A stretch of 64,000 nucleotides of DNA from Rhizobium tibeticum. GTDB lineage: Bacteria; Pseudomonadota; Alphaproteobacteria; Rhizobiales; Rhizobiaceae. The notes under the pieces were generated by a model that did no database searches, was not told the origin of the DNA, and saw nothing but the letters and a program-made list of their open reading frames with translations. Made by a program: the position numbers and the translations under genes. Positions 16,600 through 26,604 of the stretch are shown here, piece after piece. The DNA lies in the NCBI RefSeq assembly GCF_900110205.1, contig NZ_FOCV01000034.1, forward strand, positions 1-64,000, given 5' to 3'. Numbering within the stretch: position 1 is the first letter of the stretch; every line of letters begins with the position of its first letter.

Positions 16600-19500
16600 T
16601 CAGGAGACCCCGTTGAAGTCGTTGGCCGTGAGGTTATGTCGACCGATGAGAACCAGCTCCAAGTCCGCATCGGGGTCGGCATCAGTCGTCGCGCGGATGA
16701 GGGTAACCTCCTCGCCATCGCGTACCTCGTGTGAGATCGCCACCTGGCCGGCCGCCGTCAGCGTTGAGCCGGCGTTCAGGGTGAAGGACTGTTTTCCATT
16801 CGTCCCCTCGTTGGCATCGATGGCTGAGAAGGAGATCTTGTCGCCGGGTTGGAAGCCGTAGATTGTATCTCCGTGCGCCGCTGCGACCGATTGGAACTGG
16901 AACGTGTCGTTGCCCGCTCCACCATCCATGACGTTGACTGCCGTCGTCGCAGTGATCACGTCGTGGCCGGATCCGCCGACAAAGTTCTCGAACCCGTAGA
17001 TCACATCGGTGCCGCTATTGCCGCCGCTGACCTGGCCGCGACCCATGAAGCCATTGCCAAGATCGACCGTGAGGTTTGCAGTGGCAACCGAGTAATCGAG
17101 CGTATCGGAGCCGGCCTCTCCCCAGTAGCGATCGTTGCCATCACCGCTGGTAGCGATCACCGTGTCGTCGCCGGCCCCACCCCAGGCGCTGTCGTCGCCG
17201 GCACCGGTTTCGATGAAGTCGTCACCCTCATCGCCGTAGGCGAAGTCCGCATTGCCATTGCCAAACAGCATGTCGTCGCCAGCGCCCCCATGCATCTCAT
17301 CGTCACCTGCGCCGCCACCCATCGTGTCGTTGCCGGCTCCGCCAAGGAGCACATCGTCGCCATCCTCACCGCGCAGGATGTCATTGCCACCCTCCCCAGC
17401 CAGCGTGTCGCCTGCCCCGCCACCGAGCAGAGTGTCGGCCGCCGCGGCCCCTATCAGGACGTCCGCAGCTGTCGTGCCAACAAGCATTCTGGCTGCAACC
17501 GGCACCGACGGAGCGTCACTATCGTCCTCCTCTTCGTTATCGTCATCGTCATCGTCGTGGTCCGTGACCTGCGGGCTACCATCAGCTCGGTAGCTGATGG
17601 AATTGGTACCGTCGCTAAGCGTGGTGACACCATTTTCGTCGGTTACCTCGTCATAGTCGGCAGCGACCGTTCCCGCGGGCAGTTCAATGACGTCCTGAGG
17701 TCGCAAGGTGCCGACGATCGTGTCGTTGCCGCCGTTCGAGCGGAACACAATGCGATGCGCCGAGGTGAGGGCCGAGATGTCTATCGTGTCATCGCCCGCA
17801 TTGCCATCGATGGTGATGGTGTTAAGGCGCAGGCTGGTTCCGGAGAAGTCACCGATCACCTCGAACGTATCTCCCCCGGCGCTGCCATTGCCGGCCGGAT
17901 CGGTGCCATTGATGCGGATTTCCTCGATTTCGCGCAACTCGGCGATAACCGAGTTGGCGAAATCGGTGTTCGGGCCGCGCGTGATCACGATCTCGGTCGC
18001 GGCATTCAGGTTGGCGCCGTTATTGCCGGCGAGAGCGTCCCATGCGGCGCGGGTGTAGATGCGGTAGGTCTCGGCGACGGCGCCATTGCCGGTGATCACG
18101 AAGGTGTCTCCTGCGCCGCCTTCGGTGCCACCATTGACTATGTCGCGGCCGTCGGAATTTGCCAGCGAATTGGCCGCCGCATTATTGGCATTCCAGTTGA
18201 GGGTATCATCGCCGGCGTCGCCGTTGAGCGTGTCGTTGCCGGTGCCGCCGTTGACGATGTCGTTGCCTGCCCCGGCATTGACCGTATCGTTGCCGCCGAG
18301 GGCATTGATCGTGTCGGCATTGGCCGTGCCGTTATGCGTCGCTCCAGTGGCGGTGCCGTTGATCACGTTTCCGGCTGTCGCCAGGGTGAAGTCCGACACC
18401 GTGATGTCGAGCCCATCCACCTCCTCGATGAAGATCGTGCCGATCGTCGCGCCGCCGGCGTCCCGCACCGTGACGCGCGTGTCGTCGGTGCCGGCGTCGA
18501 TGACGTCCTCGATCGTCACCCGCGTTGCGAAGTTCGCAGCAGTGATCCCGAACCCGCTGAGATCGATGCGGTCCTGGGTGGCCGGCGTGCCGCCGGTGGC
18601 ATCGAAGCTGTTGATGATGTCGTTGCCGAAGCCTGCGGCATTGTAGACGATGGTGTTGACGCCGCCACCGACGTCGATGATGTCGTTGCCGGCACCGCCG
18701 ATGATGGTGTCGTTGTCGTCACCGCCGTTGAGTGTGTCATTGTCGGCGCCACCGTCGAGCACGTCATTTCCGTCATTGCCGTTCAGGGTGTCGTTGCCAG
18801 CTCCGCCGAACAACTGGTTAGTCGCGCCATTACCGTTGATGGTGTTTGCGACCGAATTGCCGCGGCCGGTGACCGCATTGTTGTTGAGGTCGAGATTCTC
18901 GACTTCGGCCCCGAGCGTGTAGTCGATGTCGGATTCGACGCGGTCGGTACCGCCGAGCGTCAGCTCGGTTACCACGTCGCCGGCATCGTCGACGAAGTAG
19001 ACGTCGTTATCGGCGCCGCCGACCATAGTGTCGGCGCCGAGCCCGCCATTGAGCGTGTCGGCACCGGCAAGGCCTGTCAGCGTATCGGCCAGGTCGCCGC
19101 CGGTGATGACGTTGCCGAGCGCGTTGCCGGTGCCGATGAACTGGTCGGCATCGACGCCCGTGTAGGTCAGGTTCTCGACATTGGCCATAGTCTCCAGGGA
19201 GAGCGTGGCCAGCAGCGTCTGGACCTCATCAGTGCCGGCATTCAGGGCCTCGACCACCACATCGCCTACATCGTCGACGATATAGGTGTCGCTGCCCCCG
19301 AGACCGACCATGGTGTCGAGATCGGCGCCGCCGTCGAGTATATCGTTGTCGCCGGCGCCAGAGCCGCCGATGAGCAGGTCGTCGCCGAGGCCGCCGGCGA
19401 GAGCGTTGTCGCCGGTGCCACCGATGATGATGTCATTGCCGGCGCCGCCTGTAATCTCGTCGTTGGTTCCCTGCTCGCCGACGATGAAGTTGTTGACGAG

Positions 19501-22500
19501 GGAAGCCGACAGGTTGACGCCGCCCGCATCGCGGTTGCCGGGGTCGGCGCGGCTGACGAGGTAGTCGTCCGCACCGAGCAGGTAGCCTTCATAGGTCGCG
19601 TTGTTGAAGTTGATCCGTTCGATACCGGTCTGCGCATTGCCTCCGGTGAAGTGCCCGGCGACATTGATCGTGCCGCCGTTGGCACTGATGACCAGGTTGC
19701 CGTTGGCGGTGCCGCCATTGTCGTCCTGGGCATTGAGCCCGGTCAGCACCGGCAGCAATGTCAGCGGATCGATGGTGGTCGACACGATCGAGAGCCGGTC
19801 GGCCGCGCCGCCGTTGGCGACCTCGTTGATGATGTCGCTGCCGTCGCCGGGATTGTAGATATAGGTGTCGTCCCCGGTTCCTCCGTTGAGCACCTCGCTG
19901 GAAGAATAGTTGATCACGAGGCCGTCGATGTTGACGACGTCGCCCGGATTAGCACCGCTGTTGGCATTGGTGCCGCTGACGGTGAACCGCAGGAGAGCAT
20001 TGGCGGTGAACGGCCCGGTCAGAGCGAAGTTCATGACCGAGCCATTGTTGGAATTGTTGTTGATAGTCTGGATCAGCTGGAATGGCGCCACCCCGTTGGG
20101 CGAGAATTCGACGACCACCGTCTCGCCGGCATCGAAGCTGTTCTCGCTGTAGGTGAAGCTGATCGTGGCGGTGGTTGCTGCGGCCAGGTTGATCGTGCGC
20201 TGGATGGTCGCCGTGCCGTTGCCCGTATCGTTGTCATCGTCGCGCAACTGCAGCGCATTGCTGTTGTTGTTGTCGATCCGGATCTGACCCTGCGACGCGC
20301 TGTTGGTGCCGCTGTTGTCGCCGACCTCGACCCAGGCTGATGCCCAGCCACTTCCGCCGCTCAGGGTCTGGTTGTTGAAGTCGTCGCTGGCGCTGCCCGA
20401 CGTATTGGTGTTCGGCCCGCCGACCAGGATGTCGTTGCCGCCATTGCCGTTGAGTACGTCGGCGCCGTCCAGGCCCAGGATAAGGTCATCCTGCTCCGAG
20501 CCGTTGAGCACGTCCGGCCCGTTGGTGCCGACCAAGATGCCCATGGTGCCATCGAGGAATTGCAGCTTCTCGACGTTCCTGATCTTGTCCGAGCCGTCGA
20601 GTTGATCTTCGATGGTGTGGGTGATTTGGATCGACCCGTCCGCATTGCCGGCGAAGGCATATTCGGAACGGTTGCCCTGGTACCTCGCCGTGTCGATGTC
20701 GTTGCCTGGCGTGTCGTCCGTCTTGATCTCGCGGATGATCCTGAGCTGGCCGGGATTATAGGTCCCGTTGAACATCTTGGCCGCCAGCGTTGTCATCGAC
20801 TTGTGGACCTCGAGCACCGTGCCGATGCCGCCATCGGGCCCGATTCCGGACATGACCGCGATGTTCACGTCCAACCACTTGTCGCCGTCGATGATGTCGT
20901 CGCCGCCGCGGCCCATGATCGCGTCGCTGCCGTCGCCGCCGAGGATGATGTCTCCGCCATCGAAAGTGGTGACGCCGGCGCCGAGCACTTCCTGCAGTCC
21001 GTTGATGAGAGCAATCCCTTCGGCACTAAGGACGCTGCCGAGATAGCCTGTGGTGCCGCCGGCAGACAGCGGTGCTCGATCGACGGCCACGTCCTCGGTT
21101 CCGGAAAGCACATCGTTGAAGCGCGTTCCTGACAGCCCTTCCATCGACTCGTACTCGTCCAGCGCCGCATTCGTTGGCAGCGTGGGCGCTTCGTCGAAGA
21201 TGATCGGTATCGAGAGATCGGCGTTTACGCCGAACGTATTGTCCTTGTAGGTTGCCCAATCGAAACCGGACATACCCACCATTTTTCCTCGGCCGGCACT
21301 GCCCACCATGATGTCATCGCCGCCCTCGCCGATGAACTCGTCGAAGCCGCCGTCGCCCAGGAACACGTCGTGTCCCGCGATGCCATCATGGGCGAAGATC
21401 TCGTCGAAATTGTCTCCCGGCGCGCCATCGAAGGTGCCCGTTTCGATCCAGTCGTTGCCTTCGTTACCGAGAATGCGTTCGGCGTTCTTGTTGCCATAGA
21501 TGAAGTCGTTACCTGTTCCGGCAAACACTTCAGATCCCATGTCCGTGCCGAGGAAGATGAAGTCCTGGCCATCGTTGCCCATGACGAGGTCAAGGCCCGG
21601 GCCTGCATGAACGACGTCGTTGCCTGCTCCAGCCTTGATGTTATCGTCACCGCCCGAGTCGAGGATGATGTCGTCGCCGTCTCCCGCATTGATGATGTCG
21701 TTGCCAAAGCCGCCCTCGAGCCGGTCGTTGCCGCCATCTCCGTAGAGCGTATCGTCGCCAATGCCGGCAATCAGAATATCGGCATTGTTGGTCCCGCCCA
21801 ACACCACATGGTCGCCACCGGTGTACTTGAGGTAGTTCGTGTCGGCGCCAGCCGTTGCCGGATTGTTGCGCACCACAAGCGGGGTGAGGATGCCGCCACC
21901 AACAGGGTCTGCACTTTCGAGACTGCCGTTCCCGTCGAGATCGTTGAACTGCTTTGTCTGATCCACCTCAAGAATGAGGCCGGGGGTTGAAAAGACGTCC
22001 GACGGCAGGTGCGTGGCATCGGTATTGCGCATGATCATCGCTGCAAAGGAATTGTTCTCCATCTCGCCGAAGAGGTGAAGTCCATCGAGCCGTTGCAGGT
22101 AATAGAAGCGGTCGCCGTTTTGCAGCTTCTCCATCTGAAGCTCAAACACGAAGTTGAACGTCGATCCGAGCATGCCGCCGAATGGCATGATCTGCTCGGC
22201 CAGACCGCCGATCCACAGATCCACATTGTTGAGGCCGCCGAGACTACCGCCTGCATAGGCGCCGGTGGCATTGAGGAAATCAAGGCGGTCGGCATGAAAG
22301 GCCGCCAACGCGGTGGGATCGGTTGGTACGACGACGCTGCCAAAGGACGTACCAAAGATGAGTGCCATTGCTGCGTCGCGCTTGCCCTCGATCGTGGTCT
22401 CACCAGTGATCAAGGAATGCGTTCCGTAGGCTGCGACGAAGTTGATGATGGACGCCTCATGCTTGAGATGGCCAGCAAAGTCGACCCAGCTCTCATAAGG

Positions 22501-24759
22501 TTTGAGGAGCGAATCCTGGTTGCTGGCGTTATAGAACTGCTCGCGCGCGGCATTGAGCGAGGGAACGCCAACATCACGACCACGTGCAAGATTGATCGTC
22601 GCGAGATCGAGGGGCAGGCCAAGCAGGTTGTTGCGCAATGCGCTGGTAACGAACTCGTCGATCTCGTTGCCAACCTGGCGGGTCATCCCGCGGATAACGG
22701 CTCCTGCGGAAATATCGTCGTCCACTGCAGCATCCGTCCCGTTGTTGCGGAACTGTATCGGGTTGAGGAAGCCTTCGATGAGACCGATCTGATCCTCAGT
22801 GAAGGTGGGATCAAACCGATCGATGGTTTCTGTCAGCATCGAGTGACCGAAGCGGTAAACGACGTGAGCGAACTCGGCCACAATCGAAGGATCGATGGTG
22901 ACATCGAACCCGTCGGGCACGAGGAAGACGTTAATGTTCGGCTGGATCTTGCGGGCGAACTCTTCGAATACAAGGTGCTGGTACTGCATCTCGGTGCCAA
23001 ACTTGGCGGCCTGGAAAAGGCGCTCACCGTCCCAGGATAGTCCGGCTAACGAGGTGGGAACCTCCGTGACGTCGACGGAAAGCCATTCGTTCAGAAACGC
23101 CACGGCCTCGGCCTGCGAGGCTCCATCATTGAGCATCGCAATTGCATCGGCAAGAACGACCTCTTTGGTGTGCTGTGCGAGGCGGTTGTGTTCGGAATGA
23201 AAGACATGATGGACAGCAGTCAATCCGATGTTCTCATTCACCCGGCCGTCGCCGGCGATATAGTGCGCATCGAGGAGCTCGTTGTCGTACTCGGTGGCGC
23301 CGTTTCCGGGATTGCCGAGGCCGATCTCTGTGTCGCCGTCGTCGATCTTGCCCTCAGGCACCGCATTGTGGGCGATATCGGCAAGGAAAGCGTGACCGGT
23401 GCGCACCGCAAGGTGGGTAATATCCGGTGCGGTACCTTGATCCGGGCCATCCGGTGCTATTGTGACCATGCCCAGTGGCGAGGCGGGCGAGCCGGAGGCC
23501 AGTGTCGATGGAGGGCCTACCATCACGACCTGGGGAAAGCCGGTGGGCCCAGGTATGAAGTTGCCATAGGCATCGGTCGCAAGCAACGGCAGGTTGCCGA
23601 CATGGTAGTCGGTGAGATCAATGCCAAGGATGTCGCGGGCCTGGGCTTTGACGTCGCCCCAGGTCGCCATTCCGCCATCCGCGCCTTGAATGAGATTGCC
23701 CGTGGCGACCGGTCGACCGTCGACGAGAACGTATTGGCGCAAGAAGACCTGATGCGAAGGATGAGACGTGTAGGTCTGGTTCTGGTCGACGAAGGACGTC
23801 GTGTTGTTCATCGGCCGCACGTCGTCGGCTGTATTCATGATTCCGTCTTGGCCGGCCCCAACCGTGGCGCGTGTGAGCACCATGAAATTCGTGGGACTCG
23901 TGGGGTCATACAGCGGATCGTCGGGCTGCAGTGGGATAAACACCGTGCCGCTGCCACCTTTTGCAACAAGATCCAGACCATGGTCGAAGAACTGACCAAA
24001 CAGTGTGAACCAGGAGTTGAAAGGAGCCGAAAGCCCCTCGTCCGGCGCCGAATTGGTGATTCTCACGTTGGCGCCTTCGAGCTCGATGCCATTTGCCTCC
24101 AGAAGCGCCATCAGTGCATCGTCTTCTGCATCGAGAGCTTCGCGCGCCGCGGTCAAGTCGACCAAAGCGTCGGCGGCGGCCTGCTGCAGGGCGGCATTCG
24201 TGGGACTGGCGGACGCGGCTGCAGATGCTTCGGCGTAATCGCGTTCGGCAACGCCGACAGCATTGAAGAGAGGTTTGAGCGGCTCGTATGCTGCCGAGAT
24301 TTCCGCTGTCACCGCCATCTGCTCCGACGGGGCCACAATTCCTGCGCGTTGGAGACCGGTCAGGATCGCAGAGGGGTTACCAAGTGTCTGGTCGACGATC
24401 AGGTTCGAGATGGTTCGCACGCTACCGTCGACCACAATCGAGCCGGGATTGCTTGACGGATTGTAATTGGCAGCGGTCGGTACCGCTGGGGCTGGCCCGG
24501 GGCCATCCATATCAAGCGGCGTTCCCGAAGCCGGACGATAGTCGGTGCCGAGGTGTTCCGGGAAGGGGTTGTCTGCTGCACCCCACTCCGGGTTAAGCAG
24601 GTTGTTATAGCTTCCGTCCACTGTGCGGAGACCCCAGGCAAGGTTGTATGTGGGGATCAGTCCTCCTGGACCATATAGCGGCTGGCCGGCAGCGTGAGCC
24701 TCAGCAATCTTGATTTGCTTCAAGATGAATTCAAGGTCAGAACGAATGTAGGAAACCAT
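16600..24759 (-). CDS. giant secreted animal-type haem peroxidase with RTX repeats
   Basis: A 2719-aa protein; GGGGAGA lies eight bases before the ATG. The N-terminal about 950 residues form an animal haem peroxidase (peroxidase-cyclooxygenase superfamily). Distal FGQFFDHGLDLV has His260; Arg/Glu region motif DGRVNENIGLTAVHHVFHSEHNRLA; proximal VVYRFGHSML has His639; then RGRDVGVPSLNAAREQ and DLWIGGLAEQ...LQNGDRFYY. After about 985, RTX blocks recur (about 985-1110, 1270, 1430, 1780, 1900-2010, 2180, 2430-2560), interrupted by a jelly-roll-like domain at about 1456-1620. The C-terminus (ELVLIGRHNLTANDF) is a type I secretion signal. Family members include MopA-type Mn(II)-oxidising peroxidases of Aurantimonas and relatives. 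Reaction here: H2O2-dependent oxidation of halide, Mn(II) or phenolics (inference). First gene of the exporter operon. Confidence 0.93.
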   Translation of the reverse strand: MVSYIRSDLEFILKQIKIAEAHAAGQPLYGPGGLIPTYNLAWGLRTVDGSYNNLLNPEWGAADNPFPEHLGTDYRPASGTPLDMDGPGPAPAVPTAANYNPSSNPGSIVVDGSVRTISNLIVDQTLGNPSAILTGLQRAGIVAPSEQMAVTAEISAAYEPLKPLFNAVGVAERDYAEASAAASASPTNAALQQAAADALVDLTAAREALDAEDDALMALLEANGIELEGANVRITNSAPDEGLSAPFNSWFTLFGQFFDHGLDLVAKGGSGTVFIPLQPDDPLYDPTSPTNFMVLTRATVGAGQDGIMNTADDVRPMNNTTSFVDQNQTYTSHPSHQVFLRQYVLVDGRPVATGNLIQGADGGMATWGDVKAQARDILGIDLTDYHVGNLPLLATDAYGNFIPGPTGFPQVVMVGPPSTLASGSPASPLGMVTIAPDGPDQGTAPDITHLAVRTGHAFLADIAHNAVPEGKIDDGDTEIGLGNPGNGATEYDNELLDAHYIAGDGRVNENIGLTAVHHVFHSEHNRLAQHTKEVVLADAIAMLNDGASQAEAVAFLNEWLSVDVTEVPTSLAGLSWDGERLFQAAKFGTEMQYQHLVFEEFARKIQPNINVFLVPDGFDVTIDPSIVAEFAHVVYRFGHSMLTETIDRFDPTFTEDQIGLIEGFLNPIQFRNNGTDAAVDDDISAGAVIRGMTRQVGNEIDEFVTSALRNNLLGLPLDLATINLARGRDVGVPSLNAAREQFYNASNQDSLLKPYESWVDFAGHLKHEASIINFVAAYGTHSLITGETTIEGKRDAAMALIFGTSFGSVVVPTDPTALAAFHADRLDFLNATGAYAGGSLGGLNNVDLWIGGLAEQIMPFGGMLGSTFNFVFELQMEKLQNGDRFYYLQRLDGLHLFGEMENNSFAAMIMRNTDATHLPSDVFSTPGLILEVDQTKQFNDLDGNGSLESADPVGGGILTPLVVRNNPATAGADTNYLKYTGGDHVVLGGTNNADILIAGIGDDTLYGDGGNDRLEGGFGNDIINAGDGDDIILDSGGDDNIKAGAGNDVVHAGPGLDLVMGNDGQDFIFLGTDMGSEVFAGTGNDFIYGNKNAERILGNEGNDWIETGTFDGAPGDNFDEIFAHDGIAGHDVFLGDGGFDEFIGEGGDDIMVGSAGRGKMVGMSGFDWATYKDNTFGVNADLSIPIIFDEAPTLPTNAALDEYESMEGLSGTRFNDVLSGTEDVAVDRAPLSAGGTTGYLGSVLSAEGIALINGLQEVLGAGVTTFDGGDIILGGDGSDAIMGRGGDDIIDGDKWLDVNIAVMSGIGPDGGIGTVLEVHKSMTTLAAKMFNGTYNPGQLRIIREIKTDDTPGNDIDTARYQGNRSEYAFAGNADGSIQITHTIEDQLDGSDKIRNVEKLQFLDGTMGILVGTNGPDVLNGSEQDDLILGLDGADVLNGNGGNDILVGGPNTNTSGSASDDFNNQTLSGGSGWASAWVEVGDNSGTNSASQGQIRIDNNNSNALQLRDDDNDTGNGTATIQRTINLAAATTATISFTYSENSFDAGETVVVEFSPNGVAPFQLIQTINNNSNNGSVMNFALTGPFTANALLRFTVSGTNANSGANPGDVVNIDGLVINYSSSEVLNGGTGDDTYIYNPGDGSDIINEVANGGAADRLSIVSTTIDPLTLLPVLTGLNAQDDNGGTANGNLVISANGGTINVAGHFTGGNAQTGIERINFNNATYEGYLLGADDYLVSRADPGNRDAGGVNLSASLVNNFIVGEQGTNDEITGGAGNDIIIGGTGDNALAGGLGDDLLIGGSGAGDNDILDGGADLDTMVGLGGSDTYIVDDVGDVVVEALNAGTDEVQTLLATLSLETMANVENLTYTGVDADQFIGTGNALGNVITGGDLADTLTGLAGADTLNGGLGADTMVGGADNDVYFVDDAGDVVTELTLGGTDRVESDIDYTLGAEVENLDLNNNAVTGRGNSVANTINGNGATNQLFGGAGNDTLNGNDGNDVLDGGADNDTLNGGDDNDTIIGGAGNDIIDVGGGVNTIVYNAAGFGNDIINSFDATGGTPATQDRIDLSGFGITAANFATRVTIEDVIDAGTDDTRVTVRDAGGATIGTIFIEEVDGLDITVSDFTLATAGNVINGTATGATHNGTANADTINALGGNDTVNAGAGNDIVNGGTGNDTLNGDAGDDTLNWNANNAAANSLANSDGRDIVNGGTEGGAGDTFVITGNGAVAETYRIYTRAAWDALAGNNGANLNAATEIVITRGPNTDFANSVIAELREIEEIRINGTDPAGNGSAGGDTFEVIGDFSGTSLRLNTITIDGNAGDDTIDISALTSAHRIVFRSNGGNDTIVGTLRPQDVIELPAGTVAADYDEVTDENGVTTLSDGTNSISYRADGSPQVTDHDDDDDDNEEEDDSDAPSVPVAARMLVGTTAADVLIGAAAADTLLGGGAGDTLAGEGGNDILRGEDGDDVLLGGAGNDTMGGGAGDDEMHGGAGDDMLFGNGNADFAYGDEGDDFIETGAGDDSAWGGAGDDTVIATSGDGNDRYWGEAGSDTLDYSVATANLTVDLGNGFMGRGQVSGGNSGTDVIYGFENFVGGSGHDVITATTAVNVMDGGAGNDTFQFQSVAAAHGDTIYGFQPGDKISFSAIDANEGTNGKQSFTLNAGSTLTAAGQVAISHEVRDGEEVTLIRATTDADPDADLELVLIGRHNLTANDFNGVS

Positions 24760-24890
24760 CTCTTCTCTCCCCTTTAATTTAGGTTGCCGCGCTGCAGCAT
24801 CACCAGCCGAATTACATTCACCAACGGCCCGGCATTTCTTGTCAGCCGACCAAAATCAGAAAGATCGACGACAGAAACGTCCGGTTAATC

Positions 24891-26465
24891 TTGTTTTTGA
24901 ATAATCAGCGATTGCCAGGTCCCTTGAACAGTTGCCTTGGTCCGGGCATTTCTAAAGACTTTGTACCGAGGGAGGACGGGACCTTGGGCTCTGGAGACAA
25001 TGGGACCAAGGTCCCCTCAGCAGGATGGCGTGAGCCTCAGGACTGGTCACTCGGTCGGTCATGGCGACGTCTTGCCTTGACGTCGCAGTTCCTGATCGTC
25101 GCTTCCCTGTTTGTTGGCTGCTCGATGACTTTTCTGGGCGTTTGGTTGAGCTCACAGATTGCCGCAAACCAGCTTTACAGCCGCGCCAACTCGGGCGCCT
25201 TGTACATGGAGGGTTTTCTTTCGCGCCACGTTCAGTCCGGCGAAACCGGGCCGACGGTGTCGACAGAGTCGATGAGAGAGCTCGACCAGCTGCTGATGAC
25301 CTCCGACCTGGCATACAGGATCGAGAGTTTCAGAATTTGGCGAAGCGATGGTTTGATTCTCTACAGTACTGACAAGAGTGTGATCGGAAAAACATTCTCT
25401 TCCTCCAATCTGGTGGATGCATTTTCGGGCAGGGTCGTGGCCCAGCTCGAATACGGTCACAACGACGAAGGACAAACCGAACCCACAAGCGCAAAGCCGC
25501 TCCTCGAAATTTATGCGCCCATCTTCGCGGCTGGAACGCGAAACCCGATAGCTGTGGGAGAGATTTACGAGGATGCGACCGATTTCGTTGAACGCAGAAA
25601 CGTTGCTCAACGCAGGACCTGGTATCTGATCGCAGCTGCCACGGTTTCAATCATCGGCGCGCTTTACGTTGTCGTGCACGGCGCCAGCAATCTCATCTTG
25701 ACCCAGAGAAGCACACTTGAACGGCAACTGATTGCTGCAAACGCTCTGGCGGAGCAAAACAAAGAACTTCGGCAGATCGCCGACGAAACTCGTCTTCAGT
25801 CCGCCGAGTCAAACGAAACACTGCTCAACCGGATCGGATCGGACCTCCACGATGGTCCGTTGCAGCTTCTTGGGTTGCTCATCCTGCGGCTCGGTGACCC
25901 TTCGCTTGATAAGGGCACGGGAGAAACGTCAGCCACGCGGACAAACGCGACGCTGGAAGCCCTCTCCCCCCAACGAATAGCGACTGACTGTCTCAATCAG
26001 TTGCGAGATCTCTCCTCCGGTCTTGTTATGCCGGAAATCGAAGAGCTCTCGCTTGAAGCCGCGCTGAAACTTGCTGTGGATCGTCATAGGACCACCACAG
26101 GCTCGCACGTCGACGTCGATTTTGACCGGCTTCCCCTGACGGTGGCGAGTTCTTTGAAAATCTGCCTTTACCGCATCGTGCAGGAAGGCCTTAATAATTC
26201 CTTTCGCCATGGGAATGGAATTGGCCAGCATGTTCGCGCGACAGCGGAGGATGGTGCGATAACGGTCGTTGTAAGTGACCAGGGTCCGGGTTTTTCCGCC
26301 TCAGCATCCGGCGATGGACGGCAATCCCTGGGTCTCTTGGGTATCCGCAACCGAGCGGCCGTTCTCCAAGGCACATTCACAATCGGACAGCGTAAGGGTG
26401 GGGGCACCGAGCTTGTTGTCACGATTCCGATGGAGGGCAACAGTGAGTATGAAGCAGGCACGTAA
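24891..26465 (+). CDS. membrane sensor histidine kinase, NarX/DegS (HisKA_3) type
   Basis: A 524-aa kinase: membrane helix at about 60-85, a periplasmic sensing domain of about 155 residues, a second helix at about 244-268, a short coiled coil, then HisKA_3 with phospho-acceptor His320 in GSDLHDGPLQLLGLL and an ATPase domain (YRIVQEGLNNSFRHG, VSDQGPGF, GLLGIRNRAAVLQG). The start is uncertain: the open frame begins with TTG at 24891 without a clear ribosome site, and family similarity begins only near WRRLALTSQFL (about residue 57). It is divergent from the peroxidase operon across 131 bp and is followed by its probable response regulator. Confidence 0.85.
   Translation: MFLNNQRLPGPLNSCLGPGISKDFVPREDGTLGSGDNGTKVPSAGWREPQDWSLGRSWRRLALTSQFLIVASLFVGCSMTFLGVWLSSQIAANQLYSRANSGALYMEGFLSRHVQSGETGPTVSTESMRELDQLLMTSDLAYRIESFRIWRSDGLILYSTDKSVIGKTFSSSNLVDAFSGRVVAQLEYGHNDEGQTEPTSAKPLLEIYAPIFAAGTRNPIAVGEIYEDATDFVERRNVAQRRTWYLIAAATVSIIGALYVVVHGASNLILTQRSTLERQLIAANALAEQNKELRQIADETRLQSAESNETLLNRIGSDLHDGPLQLLGLLILRLGDPSLDKGTGETSATRTNATLEALSPQRIATDCLNQLRDLSSGLVMPEIEELSLEAALKLAVDRHRTTTGSHVDVDFDRLPLTVASSLKICLYRIVQEGLNNSFRHGNGIGQHVRATAEDGAITVVVSDQGPGFSASASGDGRQSLGLLGIRNRAAVLQGTFTIGQRKGGGTELVVTIPMEGNSEYEAGT
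24978..25015. promoter_or_regulatory. inverted GGGACCTTGG...CCAAGGTCCC and palindrome GGGACCAAGGTCCC
   Basis: GGGACCTTGG at 24978-24987 is inverted at 25006-25015, and 25002-25015 is itself a 14-bp palindrome. It lies inside the annotated N-terminus of the kinase, so either the kinase starts further downstream or the site is intragenic. It is related to the GGAC...GTCC palindromes near 8.5-9 kb and 56.3 kb. Possible target of the adjacent LuxR-type regulator. Confidence 0.4.
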
Positions 26466-26604
26466 CGCCAAAGAAGCCTGAAGCAGGAACTGTCTTCCAC
26501 TGTCTGATCTACCCTGCCGTGCATACTCTTTAAGTATTATTTTTCCAAGGTGGACAGTTAGTTTCGATTTACCTAATGTTTCTCCTGGGGAATGAGGGGG
26601 AACT

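Noticed and set aside
16849..20340. 1163-codon open frame antisense to the peroxidase gene
   Set aside because: RTX-repeat DNA with strong codon bias creates long open frames on the opposite strand. The product is a shadow composition rich in Val/Asp/Gly/Ala without a fold or ribosome site.
22009..24456. Long plus-strand frames opposite the peroxidase domain
   Set aside because: Same antisense effect; the minus strand shows clear family motifs over the same bases.
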